Numbered from the stretch's first letter, positions 8,750-17,446 are shown. The stretch: DNA of 41,478 nucleotides from Dehalococcoidia bacterium UBA1328 (GCA_002306815.1 DBTA01000019.1:45856-87333), one strand, 5' to 3'. Notes: a model not told the origin generated them from the letters alone. Numbers and translations are program-made.

Positions 8750-9763
8750 ATGCCATCACTCGTAACTTCAGACACCGTCTTTGAGCCCGTTCCCGACTGG
8801 GCGAAAGTCCCCCATGGACTATGGCTTCGAGAAGCGTGTTCAGTTGCGGTTGACAATCAGGACAACGTGTTTGTCTTCAATCGAGGCAACCAGCCGATCT
8901 TGGTCTTTGACCCAGACGGCAATGTGATAGATATGTGGGGCAACCACAATCCGCCCGACGCTGTGCGTATCATTCGTGATCCGTACGGCAACACCATGCA
9001 GTTTTACGACACATGGTTCACCCGTCCTCACGCCATCACCATCGACCACGAACAGAATTTATGGCTGGTCGATGACACCGGGCATCAGATCAACAAAATG
9101 ACCAAATCGGGTGAATATTTGATGCAGATCGGTGACGGCACTCCTGCCGAATATCAGAGCGGTGAGATGTTCAACAAGCCGACTGACGTCGCGATTTCCA
9201 GCAAAACGGGCGATATTTTTATTTCCGACGGGTATGGCAACTCGCGAGTCCATCGACTCGACAAGAATGGCAACCACATCATGTCGTGGGGCACTCCGGG
9301 CACCGATCCAGGTGAGTTCAACTTGCCGCACAATATTGCACTGATAGACAACCAAGAAGTGATCGTTTGCGATCGCGAAAGCCACCGCGTACAGGTGTTC
9401 ACAATCGATGGAGAGTTCCTACGTCAGTGGAACGCTCACAAAGCAGTAGCGGTGGAAGTTACCGGAACTGGCGACGATGTTCGTATTTACGTCGCTGAGC
9501 AGGGACCTACGAATGGTTCACCCACCCGAGGTAACGCCAACACAGGAAACAGAATTGCAGTTTACGATCGACAAGGAAATCGCTTGACCCGTTTCGGTTC
9601 GACAACATTCGGCAACGATCCAGATCAGTTCCTCTGGCCGCACAGCATGGCCATCGATTCACAAGGTAACGTCTACGTAGCTGAAGTCTCTTACGTCGAG
9701 TGGGGACGACATCAAAAACCACGGCAGGAACAAGCCTCTCTCCGCAAATGGAAACAGGCCTAA
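8750..9763 (+). CDS. NHL-repeat beta-propeller protein, amidating-lyase-like
   Basis: A protein of 337 residues built of NHL repeats, recognised by recurring blocks such as HAITIDHEQNLWLVD, PTDVAISSKTGDIFISD, LPHNIALIDNQEVIVCD and HSMAIDSQGNVYVAE, each followed by a variable-loop strand. This gives about five or six propeller blades. The closest known arrangement is the catalytic core of peptidylglycine alpha-amidating lyase and its bacterial relatives, but the reaction is not established. No signal peptide is seen, so it may be cytosolic. The frame stays open upstream to 8663, but that extension is Arg-rich and unlike the family, so the ATG at 8750 is preferred. It probably shares a promoter region with the divergent SDR. 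Confidence 0.75.
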   Translation: MPSLVTSDTVFEPVPDWAKVPHGLWLREACSVAVDNQDNVFVFNRGNQPILVFDPDGNVIDMWGNHNPPDAVRIIRDPYGNTMQFYDTWFTRPHAITIDHEQNLWLVDDTGHQINKMTKSGEYLMQIGDGTPAEYQSGEMFNKPTDVAISSKTGDIFISDGYGNSRVHRLDKNGNHIMSWGTPGTDPGEFNLPHNIALIDNQEVIVCDRESHRVQVFTIDGEFLRQWNAHKAVAVEVTGTGDDVRIYVAEQGPTNGSPTRGNANTGNRIAVYDRQGNRLTRFGSTTFGNDPDQFLWPHSMAIDSQGNVYVAEVSYVEWGRHQKPRQEQASLRKWKQA

Positions 9764-9953
9764 AAACAACTTCCGCTAAGCCCGGGCCTTGCTGTGGTGT
9801 TCATATGCATATTTTTCATACTTATTTAGCTTTACAGTCAGAATATCCCACCGATTCATCACTTGACGAGTACAATTTGTTGCCGACGGGCGAAGGTCCC
9901 GATCCCAACACACTATCTTGCAAAGATGCGAAGCCAGACCGAGCCACTTGATA

Positions 9954-11252
9954 ATGAGCAAAGTAACGATTCGAGATATCAAGACAATCCTCACGGAGCC
10001 AGACAACATCAGGCTCGTGATCGTCAAGATCGAAACCTCAGAGCCCGGTCTGTACGGACTTGGCTGCGCAACCTTCACCCAACGCCCCACAGCCGTAGCT
10101 GCAGCGGTTGACGACTACCTTCGACCCTTCCTGAAAGGGCGAAATGTGGCCGACATTGAAGACATCTGGCAGTCTTCGTACGTTTCGTCATACTGGCGCA
10201 ATGGCCCGGTACTAAACAACGCTCTTTCAGGTGTCGACCAGGCACTCTGGGACATCAAGGGCAAGATGGCGAATATGCCGGTCTACGATCTGCTTGGTGG
10301 CCGTGCGCGTGTCGCCGCTCCCGTTTATGTACACACTTCGGGGGAAACTCACGAGGAGGTTGGAGACCAGGTCCAGGCGTTTGTCGAACAGGGTTTCCAC
10401 CACATTCGAGTTCAAATGTCTACTCCTGGCTACGCCACTTATGGAAACAAGGGCGCAGCTGCAGGAAACGCCACAGCTGGAAACACAGACACCACGCAGG
10501 GTCCGATCGCTAATACAGACTGGCTTCGTGACTACGACAATGACAAGCTCTACGCCCATCCAGGCGGAGTGTTTGAGCCCAAGCCTTATATGCGATCAGC
10601 ACTCGGACTATTTGAGTACATCCGTAGCCGCTTCGGATACGGACTTGAAATCCTCCATGACGTTCACGAACGAATTCCACCAATCCTCGGTGTTTGGTTT
10701 GCCAAGGAAGTAGAGAAATACCAGCTCTTTTTCCTCGAAGACCTGTTTAGCCCTGAAGACCAAGCTTACTTCAAAATGGTACGCGAGCAGTGTGCAACCC
10801 CGATAGCGATGGGCGAACTGCACAATAGCCCGCACGAAGTGATTCCTATGATCCAGAACCGACTCATGGACTTCATCCGAATCCACATGTCGCAAATCGG
10901 CGGAATTACTCCTGCCAAGAAGATCACGGCAATGGGTGAGCTCTACAACGTTCGAACAGCGTGGCACGGCCCTGGGGACACCTCTCCGGTGGGTCATGCG
11001 GCGAACCTGATGCTAAACTTGAACGCGTACAATTTCGGAATTCAGGAAGCCGCTATTGCGCCACCACGAACCCGTGAGATGTTCCCGGGTATGCCGACTC
11101 TCAAGGACGGAATGATGTGGTCGAACGGCAAGCCTGGTCTGGGAATCGACATTGACGAAGAGATGGCCGCTAAATTCCCGTTCAAGGAGCGAGAATTCGG
11201 TGGAGCGTGGGACACAGTCCGACGCGCTGATGGCTCAATGGTCAAGCCGTAA
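9954..11252 (+). CDS. Enolase-superfamily dehydratase, mannonate dehydratase (ManD/RspA) type
   Basis: Mg-dependent sugar-acid dehydratase of 432 residues. The N-terminal capping domain is followed by a TIM barrel. Metal ligands Asp236, Glu262 and Glu288 sit in HDVHER, FLEDLF and MGELHN. His238 in DVH and His338 in WHGPGDTSP are the acid/base residues that distinguish the ManD subgroup; Arg152 and Tyr160 match the extra pair used by known D-mannonate dehydratases. Characterised ManD-like proteins range from efficient mannonate enzymes to inefficient or gluconate-using ones, so the real substrate is open. The ATG at 9954 is chosen because the family starts at the conserved ITDVK-like strand (here VTIRDIK); an upstream in-frame ATG at 9918 would add 12 unlikely residues. 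Confidence 0.85.
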   Translation: MSKVTIRDIKTILTEPDNIRLVIVKIETSEPGLYGLGCATFTQRPTAVAAAVDDYLRPFLKGRNVADIEDIWQSSYVSSYWRNGPVLNNALSGVDQALWDIKGKMANMPVYDLLGGRARVAAPVYVHTSGETHEEVGDQVQAFVEQGFHHIRVQMSTPGYATYGNKGAAAGNATAGNTDTTQGPIANTDWLRDYDNDKLYAHPGGVFEPKPYMRSALGLFEYIRSRFGYGLEILHDVHERIPPILGVWFAKEVEKYQLFFLEDLFSPEDQAYFKMVREQCATPIAMGELHNSPHEVIPMIQNRLMDFIRIHMSQIGGITPAKKITAMGELYNVRTAWHGPGDTSPVGHAANLMLNLNAYNFGIQEAAIAPPRTREMFPGMPTLKDGMMWSNGKPGLGIDIDEEMAAKFPFKEREFGGAWDTVRRADGSMVKP

Positions 11253-11300
11253 CCGTTTGTTCCAGCGAAATCTCGCGCTTTAACAGGACGAATTAGTAAA

Positions 11301-11333
11301 CAAAAAGCCCTACCAAGTTGGTCGGGCTTTTTT
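11301..11333 (+). terminator. Rho-independent terminator of the ManD-like gene
   Basis: AAAAAGCCC and GGGCTTTTTT pair around an inner ACCA/TTGGT stem, ending in six T. It lies about 50 bases after the stop codon. The A run on the other side means it could also act on minus-strand transcripts. Confidence 0.85.
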
Positions 11334-11339
11334 ATTCCA

Positions 11340-11934
11340 CTCAATTACCGAGAGCTTGACTTAATCTCAAGGGTGCCCCGGCGAAGAACCGTGGCGATTA
11401 TGAGCGCAATCAAACCAACGGTCCCCAAGCACATTCGTGATCCGCTCTCATGTACTCACTCATTCCGAGTCTAACGCTGATCACGTCGATCACGAGCAGT
11501 GTGGATATCTTGATAATTACGGCAATGCGGTAACGCGAAAAGAAATTATCCCGGAAAGTGTTGACTGATCCGGGGTTCTAAGACATGAATTTGGAGAATC
11601 CACTCATGAACAGACAACTGCAACGATAAGCGGCCAGTCCGAGTAAAAATCTTCGACGATTTCTTCGGCACTAACTCAGTCGACGTTCAGTAAGGCAACA
11701 AGCCTGATTACAAACGGAACACCAATCAGGATCACTGCAGCAAATAGATGCAGTATCAGAAAAATCACGTGAAGCAGACGAGAGTACAACTACTCACTGC
11801 TGTAAAAAAACCACGACCCTGCGACTGCGTCATAGCGCCCTCGCTATCGCCCGCTCAACGAGAATCAAGCGCGCTGACCGTATCACGTGCCCATAAATTC
11901 GTTCAAGGGGCACGCAATACACTACGAAAACCGA
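11340..11934. other. 595-bp gap without a confident gene
   Basis: No open frame longer than 75 codons and none with a recognisable motif. The only protein-like signal is a 37-codon hydrophobic frame on the minus strand (11676-11789), listed separately. The stretch could be decayed coding DNA. Confidence 0.5.
11676..11789 (-). CDS. Possible 37-residue membrane peptide
   Basis: A minus-strand frame starting at TTG (11789) reads as one long hydrophobic segment: LLHVIFLILHLFAAVILIG followed by VPFVIRLVALLNVD. This would span a membrane once. There is no strong ribosome-binding site and no family match that I know. It could be a true small membrane protein, the tail of a decayed gene, or chance. 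Confidence 0.22.
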   Translation of the reverse strand: MYSRLLHVIFLILHLFAAVILIGVPFVIRLVALLNVD

Positions 11935-12438
11935 TTATGTCTCTACTATTTCTAGCTCTTTCGAAATGTCGATAGACGTTTGGACGGTTTTGTAGACGGG
12001 GCACGATTCTGGATGAAGATCAAAAGCGCGCTGTATCGCTGCTTCTTTTTCAGCCTGCAATTCAGCAGAAATGTTTAACGTGTACTTCACGTTGACGCGC
12101 TTAATTACAAGCGTCCCGTTGTCCTTCTCAAGTTCACCGACTGACTCTGAGAAAAGGTAGCCGTCACCAGCCGGAATCCCGCGCGCCTCAAGGGCACCGC
12201 CAAACGTTCCGGTCATTCAACCGGCTACAGCAGCAACCACATAATCGAGCGTCGTGGTGTAGGGATCTACAACGTTATTGTCGACTCCATAATGTTCAGC
12301 GACTTCGGAGTGAACCCCGAGCATCACTGGTCCGTCATGAGCTGGTACATACGCACGACGAATCGGACCTTTTACTCGTTCAATTCGTACGGTCGAACGG
12401 TATGCAACTGGGTCGTTTGTATCTTTTGAATCTGCCAC
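11935..12438 (-). CDS. OsmC family peroxiredoxin, candidate selenoprotein (in-frame TGA at catalytic Cys)
   Basis: OsmC/Ohr-type thiol peroxidases reduce organic and inorganic peroxides through a reactive cysteine at the N-terminus of the central helix. Here one minus-strand frame encodes the whole family fold: YRSTVRIERVKGP, then DPYTTTLDYVVAAVAG, then MTGTFGGALEARGI, and a C-terminal DLHPESCPVYKTV carrying the resolving Cys region. A single TGA at 12217-12219 lies between VVAAVAG and MTGTFGG, the position of the catalytic Cys. With TGA read as selenocysteine the protein would have 167 residues with Sec74, taking the GTG at 12438 as start (the frame is open further up to 12663). OsmC-like proteins are among the families reported with selenocysteine in marine metagenomes. 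A hairpin follows the TGA. The alternative is a nonsense mutation or sequence error. Confidence 0.7.
12171..12212 (-). promoter_or_regulatory. Hairpin directly after the OsmC TGA, possible bacterial SECIS
   Basis: Starting five bases after the TGA, CCGGAA pairs perfectly with TTCCGG 30 bases later. Inside, GGC and GGTGCC pair with GGCGCGC (one bulged G, one wobble) and close a CTTGA loop centred about 27 bases from the TGA. Position and length suit a bacterial SECIS. The loop lacks the G expected in its first two bases; an alternative small GGC-GGT-GCC hairpin does have it. Folding was done by eye only. Confidence 0.4.
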
Positions 12439-12809
12439 TCGAATTTCTTTCTGATCAGGCGCGCAATGTCGTCGGCTCCCTACATAATCTCCTAATCCCG
12501 ACTTTATATCCAGCACATGGTCAGATTTCGCTCCAAGAAGCGCCTCTTGAAAAGCAAACGTCTCACGGTATGTCTCAGCTCGCTCAGTGAGATCGCCAGC
12601 AAGCGGGAATGTGGATATGAGTGGTTCGAGCAATAGCCCGCTCGGATCTGACGACGACATCACCCGACAACGTCCATTGCATGATCACCGAAACGGGCAA
12701 TCCCGAAATCGGTCACACGAATAAGACGGTCTCGTGAATCGAACTAAAAATTACCTGATCCGAATTCTCCATGTCGTAGGACCGGGTCGAAAAAGCTGGA
12801 CGATGTTAT
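12439..12809. other. 371-bp gap between the OsmC gene and the uxuA-like gene
   Basis: The OsmC frame stays open on the minus strand as far as 12663, but that part shows no family similarity and is probably 5' untranslated sequence. I found no tRNA fold, including no tRNA-Sec, and no clear promoter. Confidence 0.45.
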
Positions 12810-13883
12810 CTACCTTTGTTGCAGTCTTGCAGTTGGGTGAGTTCCCGGCTGCTTGATGACGTAAGGCTGCTTGCGCGGCTCATCAATCATCTGGAGAAGA
12901 GCTGTGATGTACCCATAGCAGAACGCAAACGCTGTACCTTGCGGGTCGTCACCACTGATCCAAGGAACGTGGTCTGGCATCAGCATGTACTTGTATCCGA
13001 CCTCCTGGTAGACCTTGATGATCTCGGAGAAGTCGATACTGCCCTCGTCCGGGAACGTCTCCATGAAGTCGAGCTTGTGACCTCGTATGTTGCGGAAATG
13101 AACGTTGAAAATCTTTTCGCGACTGCCGAACCACCTAATCACATCGGCGATTTCGGCACCAGGGTCATCCAACATTTCAGTCACGGTTCCCTGGCAGAAA
13201 TTTAGCCCGTGGTACGGGCTCTCATGCATCTGTATGAACTTTTTGAGTCCGTCTACGGTTCCAAGCACCCTAGTAACACCCATGTATCCATCTGGCGTGT
13301 AAGGATCGTGAGGGTGGCATGCCATGCGTACTTTTGCATCTTCGGCAGCGGGAACAGCTCGCTCCAAGAAGTAATCAATACGTTCCCAGAACTCATCAAC
13401 GCTAACTTCACCAGCAATTGTCGGTGGGTCGTCAGGGTTCATTTTCGCCCATCGGAAAGTCGATGCCGATGCACCACCACGACCTTCTTCACGTTCTGAA
13501 CGAGGAATACCGATGATGTTCATGTTGTACTTGACCGCTGGAATACCAACTTCACCGCACATGCGAATGATGTTCTGGATAGACTCGATCTCGCGATCTC
13601 GCTCAGGGCTAATACCTTGCATGATGTGCGGAGACTGAGAGTTGTTCAGAACGGTCGACGAAAGGGGAATCTGAACCATATCGAGTTCAATTCCGTATGA
13701 ATTGACCTTCTCGCGGTGACGCTTCAGGTCTTCGAGCGTCCAGTCATGTGGGTTTCCTGGAGGGTCGGAACAAATATTCACGACACCTAGTTGAGCCCAT
13801 TGCTCAAAGTCAGCATCATTCCGCGCTGCTACTTGTGTTCCAACGTACATGTATCGAGCCTCCGCAAGTGGGTAAGTGTTCAT
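12810..13883 (-). CDS. Mannonate dehydratase (UxuA family)
   Basis: TIM-barrel enzyme of 357 residues related to UxuA, which converts D-mannonate to 2-keto-3-deoxygluconate. Supporting motifs are MACHPHDP (metal-binding His), HGLNFCQGTVTEM, the WFGSREKIFNVHFRNIRG stretch and MLMPDHVPWISGDD, followed by GYITALLQMI. These are the conserved metal and substrate blocks of the family. The fold is unrelated to the ManD-like enzyme at 9954, though the reaction class is the same. An in-frame TTG at 13889 could add two residues. The ATG at 13883 is preferred, but a perfect palindrome touches it. It lies 36 bases after the nmrA-like gene and probably belongs to the glpK operon. It may act on a related sugar acid rather than mannonate. 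Confidence 0.85.
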   Translation of the reverse strand: MNTYPLAEARYMYVGTQVAARNDADFEQWAQLGVVNICSDPPGNPHDWTLEDLKRHREKVNSYGIELDMVQIPLSSTVLNNSQSPHIMQGISPERDREIESIQNIIRMCGEVGIPAVKYNMNIIGIPRSEREEGRGGASASTFRWAKMNPDDPPTIAGEVSVDEFWERIDYFLERAVPAAEDAKVRMACHPHDPYTPDGYMGVTRVLGTVDGLKKFIQMHESPYHGLNFCQGTVTEMLDDPGAEIADVIRWFGSREKIFNVHFRNIRGHKLDFMETFPDEGSIDFSEIIKVYQEVGYKYMLMPDHVPWISGDDPQGTAFAFCYGYITALLQMIDEPRKQPYVIKQPGTHPTARLQQR

Positions 13884-13897
13884 CCGCAAACTTGCGG
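13884..13897 (-). promoter_or_regulatory. CCGCAA/TTGCGG palindrome touching the uxuA-like start codon
   Basis: CCGCAA and TTGCGG are separated by 2 bases and end directly at the ATG. As DNA this is a good operator shape. As RNA the 2-base loop is too tight for the full stem, though a shorter one could hide the start. No Shine-Dalgarno sequence is seen in its place. Confidence 0.4.
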
Positions 13898-13919
13898 AAG
13901 GGTAGCACCAAGATGCAGA

Positions 13920-14798
13920 TTAAGTGTGGCTCTGTCTCTTCGCTACGGGAGCAAAAACCGCTTCAATCGCTTCTACGTTGGCTTTTGCAAACTGCTCGAT
14001 TGTTCTCGGGCGTTTGCCTGTAATAGTTTCGACGTTGTCCGACATCACCGCCATAGTCCCGTCGTGAACTTCCTGATAGACGTCGGCGACATCCGGATCA
14101 ATCTCTGGGTCAGAACTGTACTGATTCATATCCAAATCAACGTAACGTATCAACTTGTTGCAAGCGTTACTAAATGCCTCGGCCACCCGATACATCGAAA
14201 TATTCTCGGGGCCGTTTAGAAGTACATGATCGTTCAAGGGGTTTCCGTTACACAGGATTTGAGCACCACACTCTCCGATATCGAATGAATCGATTGCTCC
14301 GATCAATCCCTCACCGGCCGGCGCTTCTAGTATCACCTCACCCTTCGATTCGATCTTGAGCAGAGACAGGTAGTTGTCCATGAAGAAATGTGGACGTAAG
14401 AACGAATACGGAACGCCAATATTCCTAATTTCATTCTCGATTTTTGCGTGAGCTACCGACCACGCGTAGGGTCTCTGACCGGCGTCACTTGAGGATAGCT
14501 TCACAATGTGACGAACGCCTGAATCAGCGGCTTGCCGAGCGAAATTGACCTCTTGCTCAACCTGCTTCGGATTGTCCTGACTGACGAGGAACGCTCCGCT
14601 ACAACCCTCCACGGCACTAACAATGGATTCAGGCTCATCAAAATCACCAAGCGCCAGCTCAACGCCCATTCCAACAGTCGCTAGTTTGCCACGTCCGAGG
14701 TCACGTACCAAAGCCCGGACACCAACTCCACGGCTCACGAGCGACTCTGCTACCCGACGGCCTGTCTTTCCTGTAACCCCCGTTACGAGAACCTTCAT
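13920..14798 (-). CDS. NmrA-like NAD(P)-binding protein (atypical SDR)
   Basis: Rossmann-fold protein of 292 residues with the glycine motif GVTGKTG at 7-13 and Arg residues after the second strand (ALVRD) that favour NADP(H). The helix HAKIENEIRNIGVPYSFLRPHFFMDN is typical of NmrA/QOR2-type proteins. These act as NAD(P)H-dependent quinone or flavin reductases or as redox sensors. The classical Tyr-x-x-x-Lys pair is not present in its usual place, which is normal for this group. The start overlaps the glpK stop by 4 bases (ATGA), so translation is coupled to glycerol kinase. Function in the operon is unknown. Confidence 0.78.
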   Translation of the reverse strand: MKVLVTGVTGKTGRRVAESLVSRGVGVRALVRDLGRGKLATVGMGVELALGDFDEPESIVSAVEGCSGAFLVSQDNPKQVEQEVNFARQAADSGVRHIVKLSSSDAGQRPYAWSVAHAKIENEIRNIGVPYSFLRPHFFMDNYLSLLKIESKGEVILEAPAGEGLIGAIDSFDIGECGAQILCNGNPLNDHVLLNGPENISMYRVAEAFSNACNKLIRYVDLDMNQYSSDPEIDPDVADVYQEVHDGTMAVMSDNVETITGKRPRTIEQFAKANVEAIEAVFAPVAKRQSHT

Positions 14799-16306
14799 AG
14801 GTTCGAAATCCTCGGCGTTGCCTGTCGAACGGCTTCGAGCCAGCCGGAATATAGCGACATTCGTTCCGATTCGCTCATTGATGGTTCGTACACCGCCGAG
14901 GCTTTCCAGAGCGAGGCGATTTCGCTATCTGACCGCCACATTCCAATCCCGCGACCGGCGAGGAATGCCGCTCCAAGGGCGGTCGTTTCATTGATATCTG
15001 CCACTTCAACGACCTGATCGAGAATGTCCGCCTGGAACTGCATGACAAACGGATTGGTACTTTGCCCGCCATCGGCACGCAAAGACTGATTCGACTTCTG
15101 ACTACCAGCTTCCATTGCACCAACTACATCTTTCACCTGGTAGGCAGTTGATTCGAGAGCTGCTCGCACAATGTGGTTGCGATCAGTCCCGCGCGTTAGA
15201 CCAGTGATAAGACCTGTGGCTTCGGGCTGCCAGTGCGGTGCACCAAGACCCACTAATGCAGGCACGAAGTAAACGCCATCGTTTGTTCCGGCTGAAAGTG
15301 CCATATCAACTGTTTCAGGTGCATTTGAAATTACTCCGAGACCTTCTCGTAACCACTGAATGGTCGCACCAGTAACAAATACCGATCCTTCGATGGCATA
15401 GGTCTTCTTAGTCCCAACTTGAAATCCAAGTGTTGCGAGCAATCCGGCGTCGCCAAGCCCTGAACTCTGAGTCGGAACCATCGTTCCTTTGTTGGCGAGT
15501 ACAAACGCGCCCGTGCCATAGGTGCACTTGATCTGACCATTCTTTAAGCATGCTTGACCGTACAGGGCGGCGTGTTGATCACCCGCCATTGCGGTTATCG
15601 GAATATCTGTTCTAAAAATCGATCTATCGGTGTCTCCGAAATCATCGGCAGTCGATTTCACCTCGGGAAGCATTTGCTCGGGAATGTTGAAAAGTTCCAA
15701 CATTTCGGGGTCCCACTGCAAATCGTGAAGGTTCAACAACATCGTCCGAGAGGCGTTTGATGCATCCGTGGCATGCACTTGCCCCGCGGTTAAGTGCCAT
15801 AGCAGCCACGAGTCGATGGTGCCGAAGCACAACTCACCAGATTCAGCCCTCGCTTGACCATCCGGAATGGTCGTCAGCAACCACATCAACTTCGTGGCAG
15901 AGAAATACGGATCGACGACCAGTCCCGTGATCTTTCGAATGTTCTCAGCATGATCTGTCTTGAGAATGTCTCGACATATCTCTGCCGTACGTCTGTCTTG
16001 CCAAACAATCGCATTGGCGACAGGGCGACCCGTTTCTCTTTCCCACACCACAGTTGTTTCGCGCTGGTTTGTTATCCCAATAGCTGCAATATCGTCAGGT
16101 GAAAGATTGGCGCGGCTAATGGCTTGGTTGGCGACACTTACGGCTGCTTCGGCTATTTCTATTGGGTCATGCTCAACCCACCCTGGCTGCGGAAAATGTT
16201 GAGTTAGTTCAACTTGGGCTGACGCTACCGATGTTGCTGACAAATCGAAAACAATGGCACGAGTTGAGGTGGTTCCCTGGTCGATTGCGAGTATGTGATC
16301 TGGCAT
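14795..16306 (-). CDS. glpK: Glycerol kinase
   Basis: FGGY-family kinase of 503 residues that phosphorylates glycerol to sn-glycerol 3-phosphate. The N-terminal phosphate motif AIDQGTTSTRA, the NQRETTVVW and IVWQDRRT substrate residues, the GDQHAALYGQ segment, GTGAFVL and the C-terminal LRADGGQSTNPFVMQFQADI with ETTALGAAFLAG are all as in characterised GlpK. Length is standard. It is the first gene of a probable operon with the overlapping nmrA-like gene and the uxuA-like gene. No glpF or glpD is seen in the window. Relatives of GlpK phosphorylate other polyols, but the match to glycerol kinase is close throughout. Confidence 0.94.
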   Translation of the reverse strand: MPDHILAIDQGTTSTRAIVFDLSATSVASAQVELTQHFPQPGWVEHDPIEIAEAAVSVANQAISRANLSPDDIAAIGITNQRETTVVWERETGRPVANAIVWQDRRTAEICRDILKTDHAENIRKITGLVVDPYFSATKLMWLLTTIPDGQARAESGELCFGTIDSWLLWHLTAGQVHATDASNASRTMLLNLHDLQWDPEMLELFNIPEQMLPEVKSTADDFGDTDRSIFRTDIPITAMAGDQHAALYGQACLKNGQIKCTYGTGAFVLANKGTMVPTQSSGLGDAGLLATLGFQVGTKKTYAIEGSVFVTGATIQWLREGLGVISNAPETVDMALSAGTNDGVYFVPALVGLGAPHWQPEATGLITGLTRGTDRNHIVRAALESTAYQVKDVVGAMEAGSQKSNQSLRADGGQSTNPFVMQFQADILDQVVEVADINETTALGAAFLAGRGIGMWRSDSEIASLWKASAVYEPSMSESERMSLYSGWLEAVRQATPRISNL

Positions 16307-16445
16307 GGCGTGCGTACTGTACCTATTACTGACGCCGTTTTCGATTTACTGAACGTAGCGAACACGCTCCTCTCACCGAAGTAGAGGACTCAGGCGAGGG
16401 TTGTTCAGGCGTGCAGGAATGTCTTATCGTAGTAGAGCACCACAG

Positions 16446-17384
16446 CTAACCGTCGAGAATTCCGTTCAGTTCTTCCATATCTTCGGCAGTCAACTCCCAA
16501 TCAGCAGCCGCTGCGTTCTGGCGAATCTGTTCTGGCGTGCTTGCTCCAGCAATTACCGATCCAACCGAAGCTCGATCCAACAGCCAGGCAAACGCCAGTT
16601 CGACCATTGTGTGACCACGTTTCTCAACGAAAACTTCGAGCTGCTCAAGAATGTCGAAGTTTCGATCTGACAACCGACGACCCTGCGCATCTGGGGTGAG
16701 AGCAAGTCGAGTGTTCTCCGGGACGGCTTCATTCCGTCGATATTTACCCGTCAGGAATCCATGCGCTAAGGGGAAGTAAGGCAACGTCCCCAATCCATAT
16801 TTTTCTGAAACGGGTAGCACTGCCCGTTCGACCCCACGTTCTAGCATCGAGTACTCGGGCTGAGACGATATGAACTTCGTGTAGCCGTTGTGCGCAGCGG
16901 TCCACTGGGCATCTGCTATTCGCCACGGATCGAAGTTTGAAAGACCGATGTAGCGAACTTTTCCATCGCGAACCGCATCATCAAGCGCTCGAAGAGTTTC
17001 CTCGATTGGCGTTTCCGTGTCCTGACAGTGCATCTGATACAGATCAATGTGATCGGTTTGAAGTCGGCGAAGCGACCCCTCAAGAGAGTCCATTATGTGC
17101 TTTCGTGATCCACCTTGACCATTCGGACCCTGTTCCCACAGCATTCCAAACTTCGTCGCTATCAGAACTTCGTCTCTTCGGTCGACCAACGAGCGACCGA
17201 TGATTTCCTCGGAATTTCCATGAGAGTAGATGTTCGCCGTGTCGATGAAGTTAATGCCCACATCAATCGCTGCAAAGATCACCTCACGCGCCTCTATGAA
17301 CTCCATTCGTCCACCAAAGTTATTGGTACCGATACCAATCACACTGACTTCGAGTCCGGAGTTTCCAAGGTGGCGATACTTCAT
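16446..17384 (-). CDS. Aldo/keto reductase
   Basis: NADPH-dependent TIM-barrel oxidoreductase of 312 residues. The catalytic tetrad is Asp48, Tyr53, Lys78 and His119, seen in FIDTANIY, ATKFG and LYQMHCQD. The substrate and cofactor end GSVIAGASTPEQIRQN matches the subgroup that includes YghZ, voltage-gated-channel beta subunits and sugar-aldehyde reductases. A 139-bp gap separates it from glpK, so it may be the first gene of the same minus-strand cluster or have its own transcript. The substrate is not predictable beyond an aldehyde or ketose. Confidence 0.88.
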   Translation of the reverse strand: MKYRHLGNSGLEVSVIGIGTNNFGGRMEFIEAREVIFAAIDVGINFIDTANIYSHGNSEEIIGRSLVDRRDEVLIATKFGMLWEQGPNGQGGSRKHIMDSLEGSLRRLQTDHIDLYQMHCQDTETPIEETLRALDDAVRDGKVRYIGLSNFDPWRIADAQWTAAHNGYTKFISSQPEYSMLERGVERAVLPVSEKYGLGTLPYFPLAHGFLTGKYRRNEAVPENTRLALTPDAQGRRLSDRNFDILEQLEVFVEKRGHTMVELAFAWLLDRASVGSVIAGASTPEQIRQNAAAADWELTAEDMEELNGILDG

Positions 17385-17440
17385 ATCCCTGTTCTCGTTC
17401 GCTAGGTATTTAGGGGTCAGTTATGGTGAACGCTGATGAT

Positions 17441-17446
17441 TATAAT
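17441..17446 (+). promoter_or_regulatory. Consensus -10 box TATAAT upstream of the membrane protein
   Basis: A perfect TATAAT lies 13 bases before the ATG at 17459 and 85 bases before the ATG at 17531. No good -35 box is seen at the usual 17-base spacing. If real, transcription would start near 17453, making the first ATG almost leaderless. Confidence 0.35.

Noticed and set aside
11748..11975. 75-codon plus-strand frame
   Set aside because: Runs antisense into the OsmC gene, has no motif and no ribosome-binding site.
14800..14820. tRNA T-loop-like AGGTTCGAAATCCT
   Set aside because: It is the antisense of the glpK 3' end, and no acceptor, D or anticodon arm can be drawn around it.
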